NCBI GenBank assembly: GCA_009783115.1
Contig: WRHT01000050.1
Span: 1 to 8,620 of the forward strand
Direction of reading: 5' to 3'
DNA: 8,620 nt
Source of the DNA: Desulfovibrionaceae bacterium
Lineage (GTDB): Bacteria; Desulfobacterota; Desulfovibrionia; Desulfovibrionales; Desulfovibrionaceae
The notes beneath the pieces were generated by a model. The model saw only the letters and a list, made by a program, of their open reading frames with translations. It had not been told where the DNA came from and did no database searches. Positions 1-7,268 of this stretch are shown here, one piece after another (position 1 is the first letter of the stretch; each line of letters begins with the position of its first letter). Made by a program: the position numbers and the translations under genes.

Positions 1-363
1 GAGATGTCCGCGGCTTATTCCCAGGCGGATTTGGTCGTCTGCCGGGCAGGGGCCAGCACCCTCGCCGAACTGGCCGCGGCAGGACTGCCGGCCATCCTCA
101 TTCCTCTGCCTTCGGCCGCGCACAACCATCAGGCGCATAACGCCGAACAGGTGCAAAAACAGGGCGCGGCCAGGCTGCTGGAACAAAAGGATCTGCAAAA
201 GGGCAGGCTCAGCAGGCTGATCGCGGATCTGCTGCAAGACAAGGCCACCCTGCGGGCCATGTCCCAAGCCTCTTTTAAGCTGGCCAATCCGGAAGCGGCG
301 TCCAGGCTGGCCGATGAAACGGAAAAACTCCTTGCTGAAGCAAAAGGCGGACAGGGTGCATAA
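1..363 (+). CDS. murG: MurG, C-terminal part (gene truncated by window start)
   Basis: This is the last 120 residues of UDP-N-acetylglucosamine--N-acetylmuramyl-(pentapeptide) pyrophosphoryl-undecaprenol N-acetylglucosamine transferase. The enzyme adds GlcNAc to lipid I to make lipid II on the cytoplasmic face of the inner membrane. The frame is open through base 1, so the ATG at position 4 is an internal Met and not the start. Visible family marks are the donor-sugar binding segment of the C-terminal Rossmann domain, [20 protein letters not shown], followed by LPAILIPLP and an HNHQxxNAE element. These correspond to the conserved GAxTxxE and QxxNA motifs that hold UDP-GlcNAc in glycosyltransferase family 28. 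The TAA stop overlaps the proposed GTG start of murC, as expected for translationally coupled dcw genes. Identity is secure; the N-terminal domain lies outside the window. Confidence 0.93.
   Translation, partial: EMSAAYSQADLVVCRAGASTLAELAAAGLPAILIPLPSAAHNHQAHNAEQVQKQGAARLLEQKDLQKGRLSRLIADLLQDKATLRAMSQASFKLANPEAASRLADETEKLLAEAKGGQGA
344..350 (+). promoter_or_regulatory. Ribosome binding site deciding the murC GTG start
   Basis: AAGGCGG, one mismatch from AAGGAGG, lies five bases before the GTG at 356 and inside the end of murG. The competing ATG at 314 is preceded only by a CCAGG-like stretch. This, together with the protein length, favours the GTG start. Confidence 0.6.
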
Positions 364-1717
364 AGTCAAGCGCGTTCATATGGTGGGCATAGGCGGGGCC
401 GGCATGTGCGGCATTGCCGAGGTCCTGCACAATATGGGGTTCGCGGTCAGCGGCTCGGATCTGAAAGAGAGCGCCAGTATCCGTCACCTGGGTGATCTGG
501 GCGTCAACATCCATCTGGGCCATGCGGCGAAAAACGTGTCGGATCCGCATGTGCTGGTGAAATCCACCGCCATCCCGGACGACAACCTGGAGGTGATCGA
601 AGCCCGCGCCAAAGGCATTCCGGTCATTCCCAGGGCGGAAATGCTGGCGGAGATCAGCCGTCTGCGCAGCAGCATCTTCATCGGCGGCACTCACGGAAAG
701 ACGACTACCACCGCCATCACCGCCACCATTATGGAAGAAGCCGGTCTGGACCCCACGGTGATCATCGGGGGCAGGTTCAATGCCTACGGAACCAATGCCA
801 GGCTGGGAGCCGGCGATTACCTGGTGGCCGAGGCCGACGAGTCTGACGGATCCTTTCTCTGTCTTTTTCCAATCATGAACGTGATCACCAACATTGATGC
901 CGATCATCTGGATTTCTACGGCGATCAGGAACACATCGACCAGGCATTCGTGGATTTCATGAACAAAGTCCCCTTTTACGGACTTAACGTGATCTGCGGG
1001 GATGATCCCGGCCTGCGCCGGGTGTTGTCCAGGATAAAACGCCCGGCGCTGACCTACGGTTTCAGCCCGGAAAACGATTTGGCGGCCGAAGTCATCAGCG
1101 CCGGGCCGGCAAGCCGTTTCCGGGCGCGCCTTAAAAACGCGTCTCTCGGCGAATTCAGCCTGCCCCAGCCGGGCAGGCATAATATTCTGAATGCCCTCGG
1201 AGCCATCGGCGTAAGCCTTCAGGTGGATATTCCGGCGGAAACCTGCCGCCGGGCTTTGAACCGTTTCAAAGGGGTGGGGCGGCGTTTTGAACTCAAGGGA
1301 GAACGGGAAGGGATCATCCTGGTGGATGACTACGCCCACCACCCCAACGAGATTCGGGCTACCCTGGAAACAGCCAGACTGGCTTACCCTGACCGCCGGC
1401 TGGTGGCGGCCTTCCAGCCGCATCGCTTCACCCGCACCAAGGACCAGTTTGGAGAATTTTGCCAAACCCTTTCCAAGGTGGATTTGCTGCTGCTCACGGA
1501 GATCTATGCGGCCTCGGAGACGCCCATTCCGGGAGTCACCGGCCAGGGGCTGGCCCAGGGGGTCATGCAAGTCTCGGCCACCCCGGCGCATTTTTTTCGG
1601 ACTCTGGAGGAAATGTCCGCCGGACTAGCGGATATTCTGCAACCAAAAGACCTTTTACTGACCATGGGCGCTGGGAATATCTGGACCGTCGGGCAGCGCT
1701 GGCTGGAAGGAAAGTAA
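356..1717 (+). CDS. murC: UDP-N-acetylmuramate--L-alanine ligase MurC
   Basis: Cytoplasmic ATP-dependent ligase that adds L-Ala to UDP-MurNAc, the first step of the peptide stem. With the GTG start the protein has 453 residues, normal for MurC. Motifs in order: N-terminal Rossmann loop VGIGGAGM (10-17), ATP P-loop GTHGKTTT (111-118), EADESDGSF (159-167), NIDADHLD (179-186), [12 protein letters not shown] (271-282), VDDYAHHP (323-330) and FQPHRFTRT (353-361). All three Mur ligase domains are therefore intact. An ATG at 314 in the same frame would add 14 residues and overlap murG by 50 nt, but it lacks a good ribosome binding site. The GTG at 356 has AAGGCGG five bases upstream, overlaps the murG stop by only 8 nt (GTGCATAA), and places the Rossmann loop at the usual distance from the N-terminus. 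Identity is certain; the start is likely. Confidence 0.96.
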   Translation: MHKVKRVHMVGIGGAGMCGIAEVLHNMGFAVSGSDLKESASIRHLGDLGVNIHLGHAAKNVSDPHVLVKSTAIPDDNLEVIEARAKGIPVIPRAEMLAEISRLRSSIFIGGTHGKTTTTAITATIMEEAGLDPTVIIGGRFNAYGTNARLGAGDYLVAEADESDGSFLCLFPIMNVITNIDADHLDFYGDQEHIDQAFVDFMNKVPFYGLNVICGDDPGLRRVLSRIKRPALTYGFSPENDLAAEVISAGPASRFRARLKNASLGEFSLPQPGRHNILNALGAIGVSLQVDIPAETCRRALNRFKGVGRRFELKGEREGIILVDDYAHHPNEIRATLETARLAYPDRRLVAAFQPHRFTRTKDQFGEFCQTLSKVDLLLLTEIYAASETPIPGVTGQGLAQGVMQVSATPAHFFRTLEEMSAGLADILQPKDLLLTMGAGNIWTVGQRWLEGK

Positions 1718-1718
1718 T

Positions 1719-2645
1719 ATGGCCATAAAACGCTCCAGCCTGCATGTAGTTCCGGCCCCATCCCTGGCCGAACTTACCAGCATACGCCTGGGCGGGGAGG
1801 CCCTGGCCAGGGTCAGGCTGGAAAATGAAGCCGGATTTGCGGCGTTGCCGCAAACCCTGCGCAAGCTGGGAGGTAGTCCAGCGGTTCTGGGCCAAGGCAG
1901 CAACATCCTGGCCGGGGAAGGCAAGCTGCCCCTGGTGTTGCTGGAACTGGACAAATCTTTCGGTAAACGGGAGATACGCCTGCTGGAGGACGGCCCGGAC
2001 GAGGCTCTGGTGGAAGTTCCGGCCTCCATGCCTCTGTCCTTTTTTCTTAACGGCCTGGCTGGCATGGGTCTGGGCGGATTGGACGGCCTGGCCGGGATCC
2101 CCGGACAGGTGGGCGGGGCCGTGGCCATGAACGCCGGTTCCTTCGGACAGGAAATCAAAGACCACTTGTGCGGCCTCCGCCTCTTTTCGCCGTCCCTGGG
2201 TATAATCGCCCTGGAAGCTGAAGAGCTGGAGACAGGGTATCGGCGTCTGGGCATTCCCGCCCTGGAACGGATGGCGGATGGAGAAAACTGGTTTGTCATC
2301 CTCAGCGCGCGTTTCCGGTGTCCCAAACAGAAACCTGAAGAAATCCGCGCCCGGATGCGCGCCTGCCTGGAACAAAAACGCCGCGTCCAGCCGCTGGATC
2401 TGCCCAGCGCAGGCTGCGTGTTCAAAAATCCCCCCCAGGCCCCGGCCGGCAAACTCCTGGAAGAATGCGGATTCAAGGGACGAATCTTGGGAGGAATGGC
2501 CTTTTCCTCTCTACATGCCAATTTCCTGGTTAACACCGGAAAGGGTAAATCCTCCGAAGCCCTGAAACTGATTGAAGAAGCCAGGGAGGCGGTTTTGGCC
2601 GCCAGGGGGGTGCTGATGGAACTGGAGGTGCGCTTATGGGTTTGA
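1719..2645 (+). CDS. murB: UDP-N-acetylenolpyruvoylglucosamine reductase MurB
   Basis: FAD enzyme that uses NADPH to reduce the enolpyruvyl group of UDP-GlcNAc-enolpyruvate to UDP-MurNAc in the cytoplasm. The 308 residues carry the FAD-binding parts GQGSNIL (58-64) and GLAGIPGQVGGAVAMNAG (123-140). The C-terminal substrate domain has SAGCVFKNP (230-238), then LLEECGFKG and SSLHANFLVN, and a terminal ELEVRLW whose E303 fits the second catalytic acid. The residue that protonates the enol intermediate is Ser in E. coli MurB; here the matching position is Cys233, a variant that I believe occurs in other MurB proteins. The start lies one base after the murC TAA, with AAGGA at 1707-1711 inside murC. 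The 3' end overlaps ftsQ by 10 nt. No ddl gene follows, unlike in E. coli. Confidence 0.96.
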   Translation: MAIKRSSLHVVPAPSLAELTSIRLGGEALARVRLENEAGFAALPQTLRKLGGSPAVLGQGSNILAGEGKLPLVLLELDKSFGKREIRLLEDGPDEALVEVPASMPLSFFLNGLAGMGLGGLDGLAGIPGQVGGAVAMNAGSFGQEIKDHLCGLRLFSPSLGIIALEAEELETGYRRLGIPALERMADGENWFVILSARFRCPKQKPEEIRARMRACLEQKRRVQPLDLPSAGCVFKNPPQAPAGKLLEECGFKGRILGGMAFSSLHANFLVNTGKGKSSEALKLIEEAREAVLAARGVLMELEVRLWV

Positions 2646-3568
2646 ATTTCTTTGCCCGTCATGAACCGGCCGTTCCCAAGGCGATCGCCGGCAGGGATTT
2701 TTATCCCTCCAGGCGGCTACGGCAAAGCCTGCATGACGCCGACCTCAGAAAAAAGGAACGTTCCACGGCGCGCAAAATCTGGAAAAAGGCCAAAACGGTC
2801 CTGCGTTGGGGCGCCGGCCTGGCCTTGGGACTGGTTTGCCTGCTGGGCATAACGCTGGCCCTGGTCACGGCGCACCGTCAGCTTACCAGTCCAGGATATT
2901 TCGCATTGCAGGAAATCCTGGTGGAAGGCAGCCATTACCTGGACAAGGACGAAATCCCCTCGATGCTGGGCCTGGTTCCGGGACAGAATATCCTGGCCTT
3001 GTCCATCCGCCGGATGGAACAAATTCTGGAGCGCAATCCCTGGGTCAGGGAATGGTCCATCCGCAGGGACGCCGCCAAAGGCTCACTGCACATCCGGATC
3101 CGGGAAGCGGAGCCTCTTTACTGGGTACGCGACAAGGAAGGCAGGCTTTATTATTCGGATGAGCATGGCCGGAGCATCGCCCCGGTGGAGGCGGCGCATT
3201 ATTCCATCCTTCCCCTGCTGGAAGTGGATCCGGGAGCCGGAGACCTGTCCGCCCGTCTGCCGGGGCTGGTCAATGCCTTCTCCGGATTGAATTTTCCCCT
3301 GAACATTTCCGGCGTCAAGATGATCCGGCTGACCGAGGCCAGGACCATGGAATTGACCACCAGGGAAAACCGCCGCCTGATTATCGGCCTGGAGAACTGG
3401 GAAAGCAATCTTATGCGTATGCTCCGGGTGATGGAGGATCTTGCGCGCAACGGAGAACTAAAACGCATGTCGGAAATCAGGGTCTACGGAAAAGATATCT
3501 GGGTTCGCCTAGGCGATGACCCCCAACAACTGACCGGAACCTGGAACGGCCGCGGCAACAGGGCCTGA
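2636..3568 (+). CDS. ftsQ: Cell division protein FtsQ (POTRA-containing)
   Basis: Bitopic inner-membrane divisome protein that, in the well-studied systems, bridges cytoplasmic ring proteins and the periplasmic FtsL/FtsB and septal synthase complex. The 310 residues show a long basic cytoplasmic tail (1-56, many Arg and Lys), one membrane segment at about 58-79, a POTRA domain at about 88-161 (starts YFALQEILVEG, contains ERNPWVREWSIRRD, ends IREAEPLYWV), then the FtsQ/DivIB domain to about 296. The cytoplasmic tail of about 56 residues is longer than in E. coli FtsQ. The ATG lies within the murB end (overlap ATGGGTTTGA), and a strong GGAGGTG at 2624-2630 with five-base spacing supports it. 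Sequence conservation is low in this family, so the call rests on topology, POTRA pattern and position between murB and ftsA. Confidence 0.92.
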   Translation: MGLNFFARHEPAVPKAIAGRDFYPSRRLRQSLHDADLRKKERSTARKIWKKAKTVLRWGAGLALGLVCLLGITLALVTAHRQLTSPGYFALQEILVEGSHYLDKDEIPSMLGLVPGQNILALSIRRMEQILERNPWVREWSIRRDAAKGSLHIRIREAEPLYWVRDKEGRLYYSDEHGRSIAPVEAAHYSILPLLEVDPGAGDLSARLPGLVNAFSGLNFPLNISGVKMIRLTEARTMELTTRENRRLIIGLENWESNLMRMLRVMEDLARNGELKRMSEIRVYGKDIWVRLGDDPQQLTGTWNGRGNRA

Positions 3569-3586
3569 GGCAAACTGGAGAAATAC

Positions 3587-4903
3587 ATGGCTCAATTCAA
3601 CCACATCATTACCGGACTGGATATAGGCACCACTAAAGTTTCCGTGGTGGTGGGACAAGAAGGTCCGAGCGGCGCGCTGGAGATACTGGGCACGGGATCG
3701 GCCAAATCCCACGGGCTCAAGGAAGGCGAAATAAAAGACATCGACAAGACCGCCGGCGCCATCCAGGATGCCCTGCACCAGGCCGAGCAGATGAGCAACC
3801 AGAAAATACGCAGGGTTTACGTGGGCATCGCCGGCGCTCATATCCGCGGGATGAACAGTAGCGGTTCCGTTAAAATCCAGACCGGGACGGTTTCCAGCCA
3901 GGATCAGGCCCAGGTCCTGGAAAAGGCCAGGGACGTGGAAATTCCGCCTGGACAAAAAATAATTCATTCCCTGCCCCAGGAATATATCATCGACGACCAG
4001 TATGACATTTCCAATCCCCTGGACATGATGGGGACCCGGCTTACGGCCAACGTGCACATCATCACCGCCAGGGAGGCCAGCGTGCAGAATATCCGCAGCG
4101 CCTGCGCCAAATGCGGCCTGGAGGTCGAGGAAATCGTCCTGGAATCCCTGGCCTCGGCCCATGCCGTGCTCAGCCCGGAAGAGCGCCAGCGCGGGGTGGT
4201 GCTCATTGATATCGGCGGCGGAACCTCGGACATATTGATCTTTGAGGACGAGGCCGTAAAATACACGGGCGAAATTCCTTTGGGCGGCGAATACCTGACC
4301 AACATCATCGCCCAGGATACGCGCACCAGCAAGGATGTGGCCGAATTCATCAAGATGCGCTACGGCTGCGCCCTGGCCTCCATGATTACCGACGGCACGG
4401 AGATTGAAGTGCCGGAAGTGCTCCAGGGGCTTCTCCCTCACCGGTTGAAAATTCAGGACCTCGCCCTGCTATGCGAAAAGGCCATGGAAAAGATTTTCGG
4501 GCAGATTGCCGAGCACCTCAAGTCCTCCGGGGTAATCCAGTGGATGCCGGGCGCGGGCAATTCCTCCGGTTACGCCCTATACAACGGAACCGTGCTCACC
4601 GGAGGCGCTTCGCAACTGGCGGCTTGCCATGAACTGGCGGCGGACATCCTGGGCATGCCCGCCAGGGTGGCCTGCCCGGTCAATATCGGCGGGCTGGCCG
4701 ACATGGTCAAAAGCCCCGAATACTCCACCGCCGTCGGGCTGGTGCGCTACGGGCTGGACCAGGAGATCCGGCGGAGCGGCGGCGTGGGACGCAAAAAGAA
4801 AAATCCCGGACCTTCCGTCGCTCCCGCGCCGGATTCCGGGGTCCAAGGATTTCTGAGGCGGATGATCAGGGATTTGGGCCAATGGTGGCACGACATTAAA
4901 TAA
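3587..4903 (+). CDS. ftsA: Cell division protein FtsA (actin-like FtsZ membrane anchor)
   Basis: Actin-like ATPase that tethers FtsZ filaments to the inner membrane and recruits later divisome proteins. The 438 residues include phosphate-1 loop GLDIGTTKVSVVVG (10-23), the FtsA-specific 1C domain (about 83-165), phosphate-2 loop LIDIGGGTSDILIF (206-219) and the adenosine motif GTVLTGGASQL (344-354). After a basic, Pro-rich linker (GRKKKNPGPS and on), the last 18 residues from GFLRRMIRDL form an amphipathic helix with two Trp, the typical membrane-targeting sequence. The segment just before the adenosine motif (about 329-343, WMPGAGNSSGYALYN) is longer than in E. coli FtsA and looks like a small loop insertion. 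GGAG at 3577-3580 with six-base spacing supports the start. The neighbouring ftsZ is its partner. Confidence 0.97.
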   Translation: MAQFNHIITGLDIGTTKVSVVVGQEGPSGALEILGTGSAKSHGLKEGEIKDIDKTAGAIQDALHQAEQMSNQKIRRVYVGIAGAHIRGMNSSGSVKIQTGTVSSQDQAQVLEKARDVEIPPGQKIIHSLPQEYIIDDQYDISNPLDMMGTRLTANVHIITAREASVQNIRSACAKCGLEVEEIVLESLASAHAVLSPEERQRGVVLIDIGGGTSDILIFEDEAVKYTGEIPLGGEYLTNIIAQDTRTSKDVAEFIKMRYGCALASMITDGTEIEVPEVLQGLLPHRLKIQDLALLCEKAMEKIFGQIAEHLKSSGVIQWMPGAGNSSGYALYNGTVLTGGASQLAACHELAADILGMPARVACPVNIGGLADMVKSPEYSTAVGLVRYGLDQEIRRSGGVGRKKKNPGPSVAPAPDSGVQGFLRRMIRDLGQWWHDIK

Positions 4904-4921
4904 ATCTAAAGGAGAACTGGT

Positions 4922-6103
4922 ATGGTTTATATGGAACTTGAATCAACGGTCGAGAACCAGATGCTGCCCAAAATCGTTACTGTCGGCGTAGGCGGCGGCG
5001 GAAGCAACGCGGTCAATCACATGGCCCGATCCCGGTTGGGGGGAGTCAATTTTATCGTGGCCAATACCGACATGCAGGTCCTGGCCATTTCGGACGTGCA
5101 GAACCAAATCCAGCTTGGCGGCAAAAAAACCGCCGGTCTGGGCGCGGGACAAAGGCCGGAAGTGGGTTTTGAAGCGGCCCAAGAAAGCAAGACCCTTATC
5201 CAGGAAGCCATGGGCGAACCCAACCTGGTTTTTATCTCCGCAGGCATGGGGGGAGGCACGGGTACCGGGGCCGCGCCGGTCATCGCCGAAATCGCCAGGG
5301 ATCTCAACGCCCTGACCGTGGGCGTGGTCACCAAGCCTTTTCCTTTTGAAGGGAAGAAACGCGCGCGTATTGCCGAGGAAGGCATAGAAAAACTGCGCGA
5401 GCAGGTGCACAGCCTGATCGTCATTCCCAATGAACGGCTGATCCAGCAGGCTCCCAAGGGAGCCACCTATATTGACATGCTCAAAAGGGCCGATGACGTG
5501 CTTTACCTGGCGGTCAAGGGCATCGTGGAGCTTCTTACCAAACCCGGCCTGATCAACCTGGATTTCAACGATCTGAAAACCGTCATGGGCGGCGATTCCG
5601 GCGGCATGGCCATGATCGGCACCGGGGTGGGCCTTGGCGAAACCCGGGCTCGCGACGCCGCCAACTTGGCCATCCACAGTCCTCTGCTGGAAGACGGCAC
5701 CATCGACGGGGCCAGCGGCGTGCTTTTGAACATCACCGCCGGAAAAGACGTGGGCATAAAAGAGATTGACGAGGCTTCCAGCATCATCCAGGCGGCCGCG
5801 CATCCTGATGCGGACTTCATTTTCGGCACGGCCATAGCCGAGGGCGAGGATGAGGAATTCCACGTGACGGTAGTGGCCACGGGCATTGAACGCGCGGCGG
5901 CTAAGATCCTGCGCAACCCTTCGGCCAAGGTCGCCGTATTTGAGCAGGACAGGCGCCCCGGACCGATCCCCACTCCCCTGGAACTGATGCTGCAAAACCG
6001 TCCCGGACAGGCCATGGAAGGGCAAAACAAGGCGGCGGGCAACGGCGAGGCTTTCAGTTTCCACCGCGGCCCGGTGGAAGTGCCGTTTTTTCTGCAAAAA
6101 TAA
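4922..6103 (+). CDS. ftsZ: Cell division protein FtsZ (canonical copy)
   Basis: Tubulin-like GTPase that polymerises into the division ring. The 393 residues carry all expected parts: T1 loop GVGGGGSNAVN (22-32), T3 loop region GLGAGQRPEVG (72-82), tubulin signature GGGTGTG (110-116), the ribose-contact motif FEGKKR (142-147, Glu143 and Arg147), and the T7 synergy loop NLDFNDLKTVM (212-222) with N212, D214 and D217 for hydrolysis across the subunit interface. The globular part ends near residue 326. A linker of about 58 residues follows, and the end PVEVPFFLQK is a good conserved C-terminal peptide for FtsA binding. The ATG at 4922 has AAAGGAG at 4908-4914, seven bases upstream; a second ATG at 4931 is less well placed. 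A second, diverged ftsZ-like gene follows after 18 nt. Confidence 0.97.
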   Translation: MVYMELESTVENQMLPKIVTVGVGGGGSNAVNHMARSRLGGVNFIVANTDMQVLAISDVQNQIQLGGKKTAGLGAGQRPEVGFEAAQESKTLIQEAMGEPNLVFISAGMGGGTGTGAAPVIAEIARDLNALTVGVVTKPFPFEGKKRARIAEEGIEKLREQVHSLIVIPNERLIQQAPKGATYIDMLKRADDVLYLAVKGIVELLTKPGLINLDFNDLKTVMGGDSGGMAMIGTGVGLGETRARDAANLAIHSPLLEDGTIDGASGVLLNITAGKDVGIKEIDEASSIIQAAAHPDADFIFGTAIAEGEDEEFHVTVVATGIERAAAKILRNPSAKVAVFEQDRRPGPIPTPLELMLQNRPGQAMEGQNKAAGNGEAFSFHRGPVEVPFFLQK

Positions 6104-6121
6104 TCCGGCAAGGGAGCGGTT

Positions 6122-7255
6122 ATGCGCAATTACCAGTTAGTGGAGAGCAAGATTCCGAAAATAAAGGCCATCGGCGTGGGCAACTGCGGCATAAACGCCA
6201 TCAACTACCTGCAACGCTCCGGGATCACGGAAGTAGGCTTCATCGCCGTGGATACGGATCGACAAAAGCTTGACTCCGCCGATGCCGAACACAGGATCCT
6301 CCTGGGAAACAGCCGCGCCGGCGGGCGTGGAACAGGGGCGGACCCGGCTGCCGGTCAGGAAGCGGCCTGGGAGAGCGAAGCCCGGATCCGGGAAGCCTTG
6401 GAAGATACCCAGTTGCTTTTTATTCTGGCCGGGCTCGGTGGCGGAACCGGCAGCGGCGCGAGCCCGCCAATTGCTCAAATGGCCACGGAATCCGGCATCC
6501 TGACGATTGCGGCCGCCACCCTTCCGGCCAAGGGCAGCGGCGGCATCCCGGCCGCCGCCGAGGAAGGTTCGCGCCAGCTGCGCCAACATTCGGACAGTTT
6601 GGTCCTTTTCCACAATAATATCCAGAATCTCCTCTGCAACAACAATGCCTACATCGAAGCCCTGAACGCCCCTTATGAGCGGATAGGCAAAATCATGCGC
6701 GGTCTGGGGGAGATCATGGACCAGGTGGGGCTTATCAATATTGATCTGGCGGACCTGACCAGGATCATCCGGAAATCCGGTCCGGCCATCATGGGAGTGG
6801 GCGAAGCCGAGGGGGAAAACCGCGCCCGCGAGGCTACCGAACAGGCTATTTCCAGTCCCCTGCAGCCGGATTTTTCCGTGGAAGGCGCCCGGAAGGTGCT
6901 TTACCACATCAAGGCTCACAGAGATGTGCGGGCTGAAGAAATCCATAACGCCGCCGACATAATCAAGGAAAAGGTTCATCCGGATGCCCTGATTCTCACC
7001 GGCTTCACTCCTTGCGACACCAGGGATCTCTTCCGTCTGACCGTGATCGCCACGGATCTGGCAGAGGCCGGAAGGAGGGAGGAAACTCTGCCCACCAGGA
7101 TGGATCTGCTGCAAAATCGGCATCCGCGTACGACTCCCAGGGAGAGGCGAACCCAGCCTTGGACCAATAAGGCCTACACCCCGGGCAGCACGGAATTAGT
7201 TTATGACAAATCCATGCCGGAAAGCCCGAATTACCTGCTGGTGCTGCCGAATTGA
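6122..7255 (+). CDS. Divergent FtsZ paralog (FtsZ-like protein), tandem to ftsZ
   Basis: A full-length 377-residue FtsZ/tubulin-fold protein, clearly related to its neighbour but heavily changed. Kept: tubulin signature GGGTGSG (106-112), VDTDRQKL (43-50), T7 loop NIDLADL (206-212) with N206, D208 and D211, and the C-terminal domain pattern AISSPL...FRLTVIATDL. Changed: T1 loop GVGNCGINAIN (18-28, two glycines replaced by Asn and Cys), T3 loop GTGADPAAG (70-78, two residues shorter than in the canonical copy), and the FEGKKR ribose motif, replaced by a Gly-rich KGSGGIP stretch (137-143) with a one-residue deletion. The position matching the base-contact Asn/Asp is about Tyr185. The tail is basic and Pro/Thr-rich, ending NYLLVLPN instead of the FtsA-binding peptide. 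AAGGGAG at 6110-6116 supports the ATG. There is no frameshift or stop, and base composition matches the neighbours, so it is a working gene and not a relic. Its function is unknown; a modulator or co-polymer of the main FtsZ is inferred from position and divergence. Confidence 0.88.
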   Translation: MRNYQLVESKIPKIKAIGVGNCGINAINYLQRSGITEVGFIAVDTDRQKLDSADAEHRILLGNSRAGGRGTGADPAAGQEAAWESEARIREALEDTQLLFILAGLGGGTGSGASPPIAQMATESGILTIAAATLPAKGSGGIPAAAEEGSRQLRQHSDSLVLFHNNIQNLLCNNNAYIEALNAPYERIGKIMRGLGEIMDQVGLINIDLADLTRIIRKSGPAIMGVGEAEGENRAREATEQAISSPLQPDFSVEGARKVLYHIKAHRDVRAEEIHNAADIIKEKVHPDALILTGFTPCDTRDLFRLTVIATDLAEAGRREETLPTRMDLLQNRHPRTTPRERRTQPWTNKAYTPGSTELVYDKSMPESPNYLLVLPN

Positions 7256-7268
7256 CTCATGACCAGGA
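7256..7268. other. Convergent gene junction without visible terminator
   Basis: Only 13 bases separate the stop of the ftsZ-like gene from the stop of the - strand lipoprotein gene. I see no stem-loop followed by a T run on either strand here or in the adjacent gene ends; the best stem is GGCT/AGCC with a 7-base loop at about 7273-7287, too weak to call. Transcription of the dcw operon may end by Rho or read into the lipoprotein gene as antisense. Confidence 0.4.

Noticed and set aside
275..1591. Long open frame of 438 codons on the - strand antisense to murC
   Set aside because: It is a by-product of GC-rich codon use in murC. The product is His/Gly/Arg-rich without domain features, and the + strand frame is unmistakable MurC.
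4943..6097. Open frame of 384 codons on the - strand antisense to ftsZ
   Set aside because: Mirror of the ftsZ reading frame with no family motif and no sensible ribosome binding site; ftsZ on the + strand explains the region fully.
6173..6205. Resemblance of the paralog T1 loop GNCGIN to the eukaryotic tubulin GQCGNQ loop, suggesting a true tubulin
   Set aside because: The rest (GGGTGSG context, NIDLADL T7 loop, overall length) aligns with bacterial FtsZ; the likeness is a few residues and probably convergent.
6122..7255. The second ftsZ-like gene as a pseudogene or assembly duplication
   Set aside because: The frame is intact over 377 codons, the ribosome binding site is good, the core fold and T7 residues are kept, and the sequence is too different from ftsZ to be an assembly artefact.
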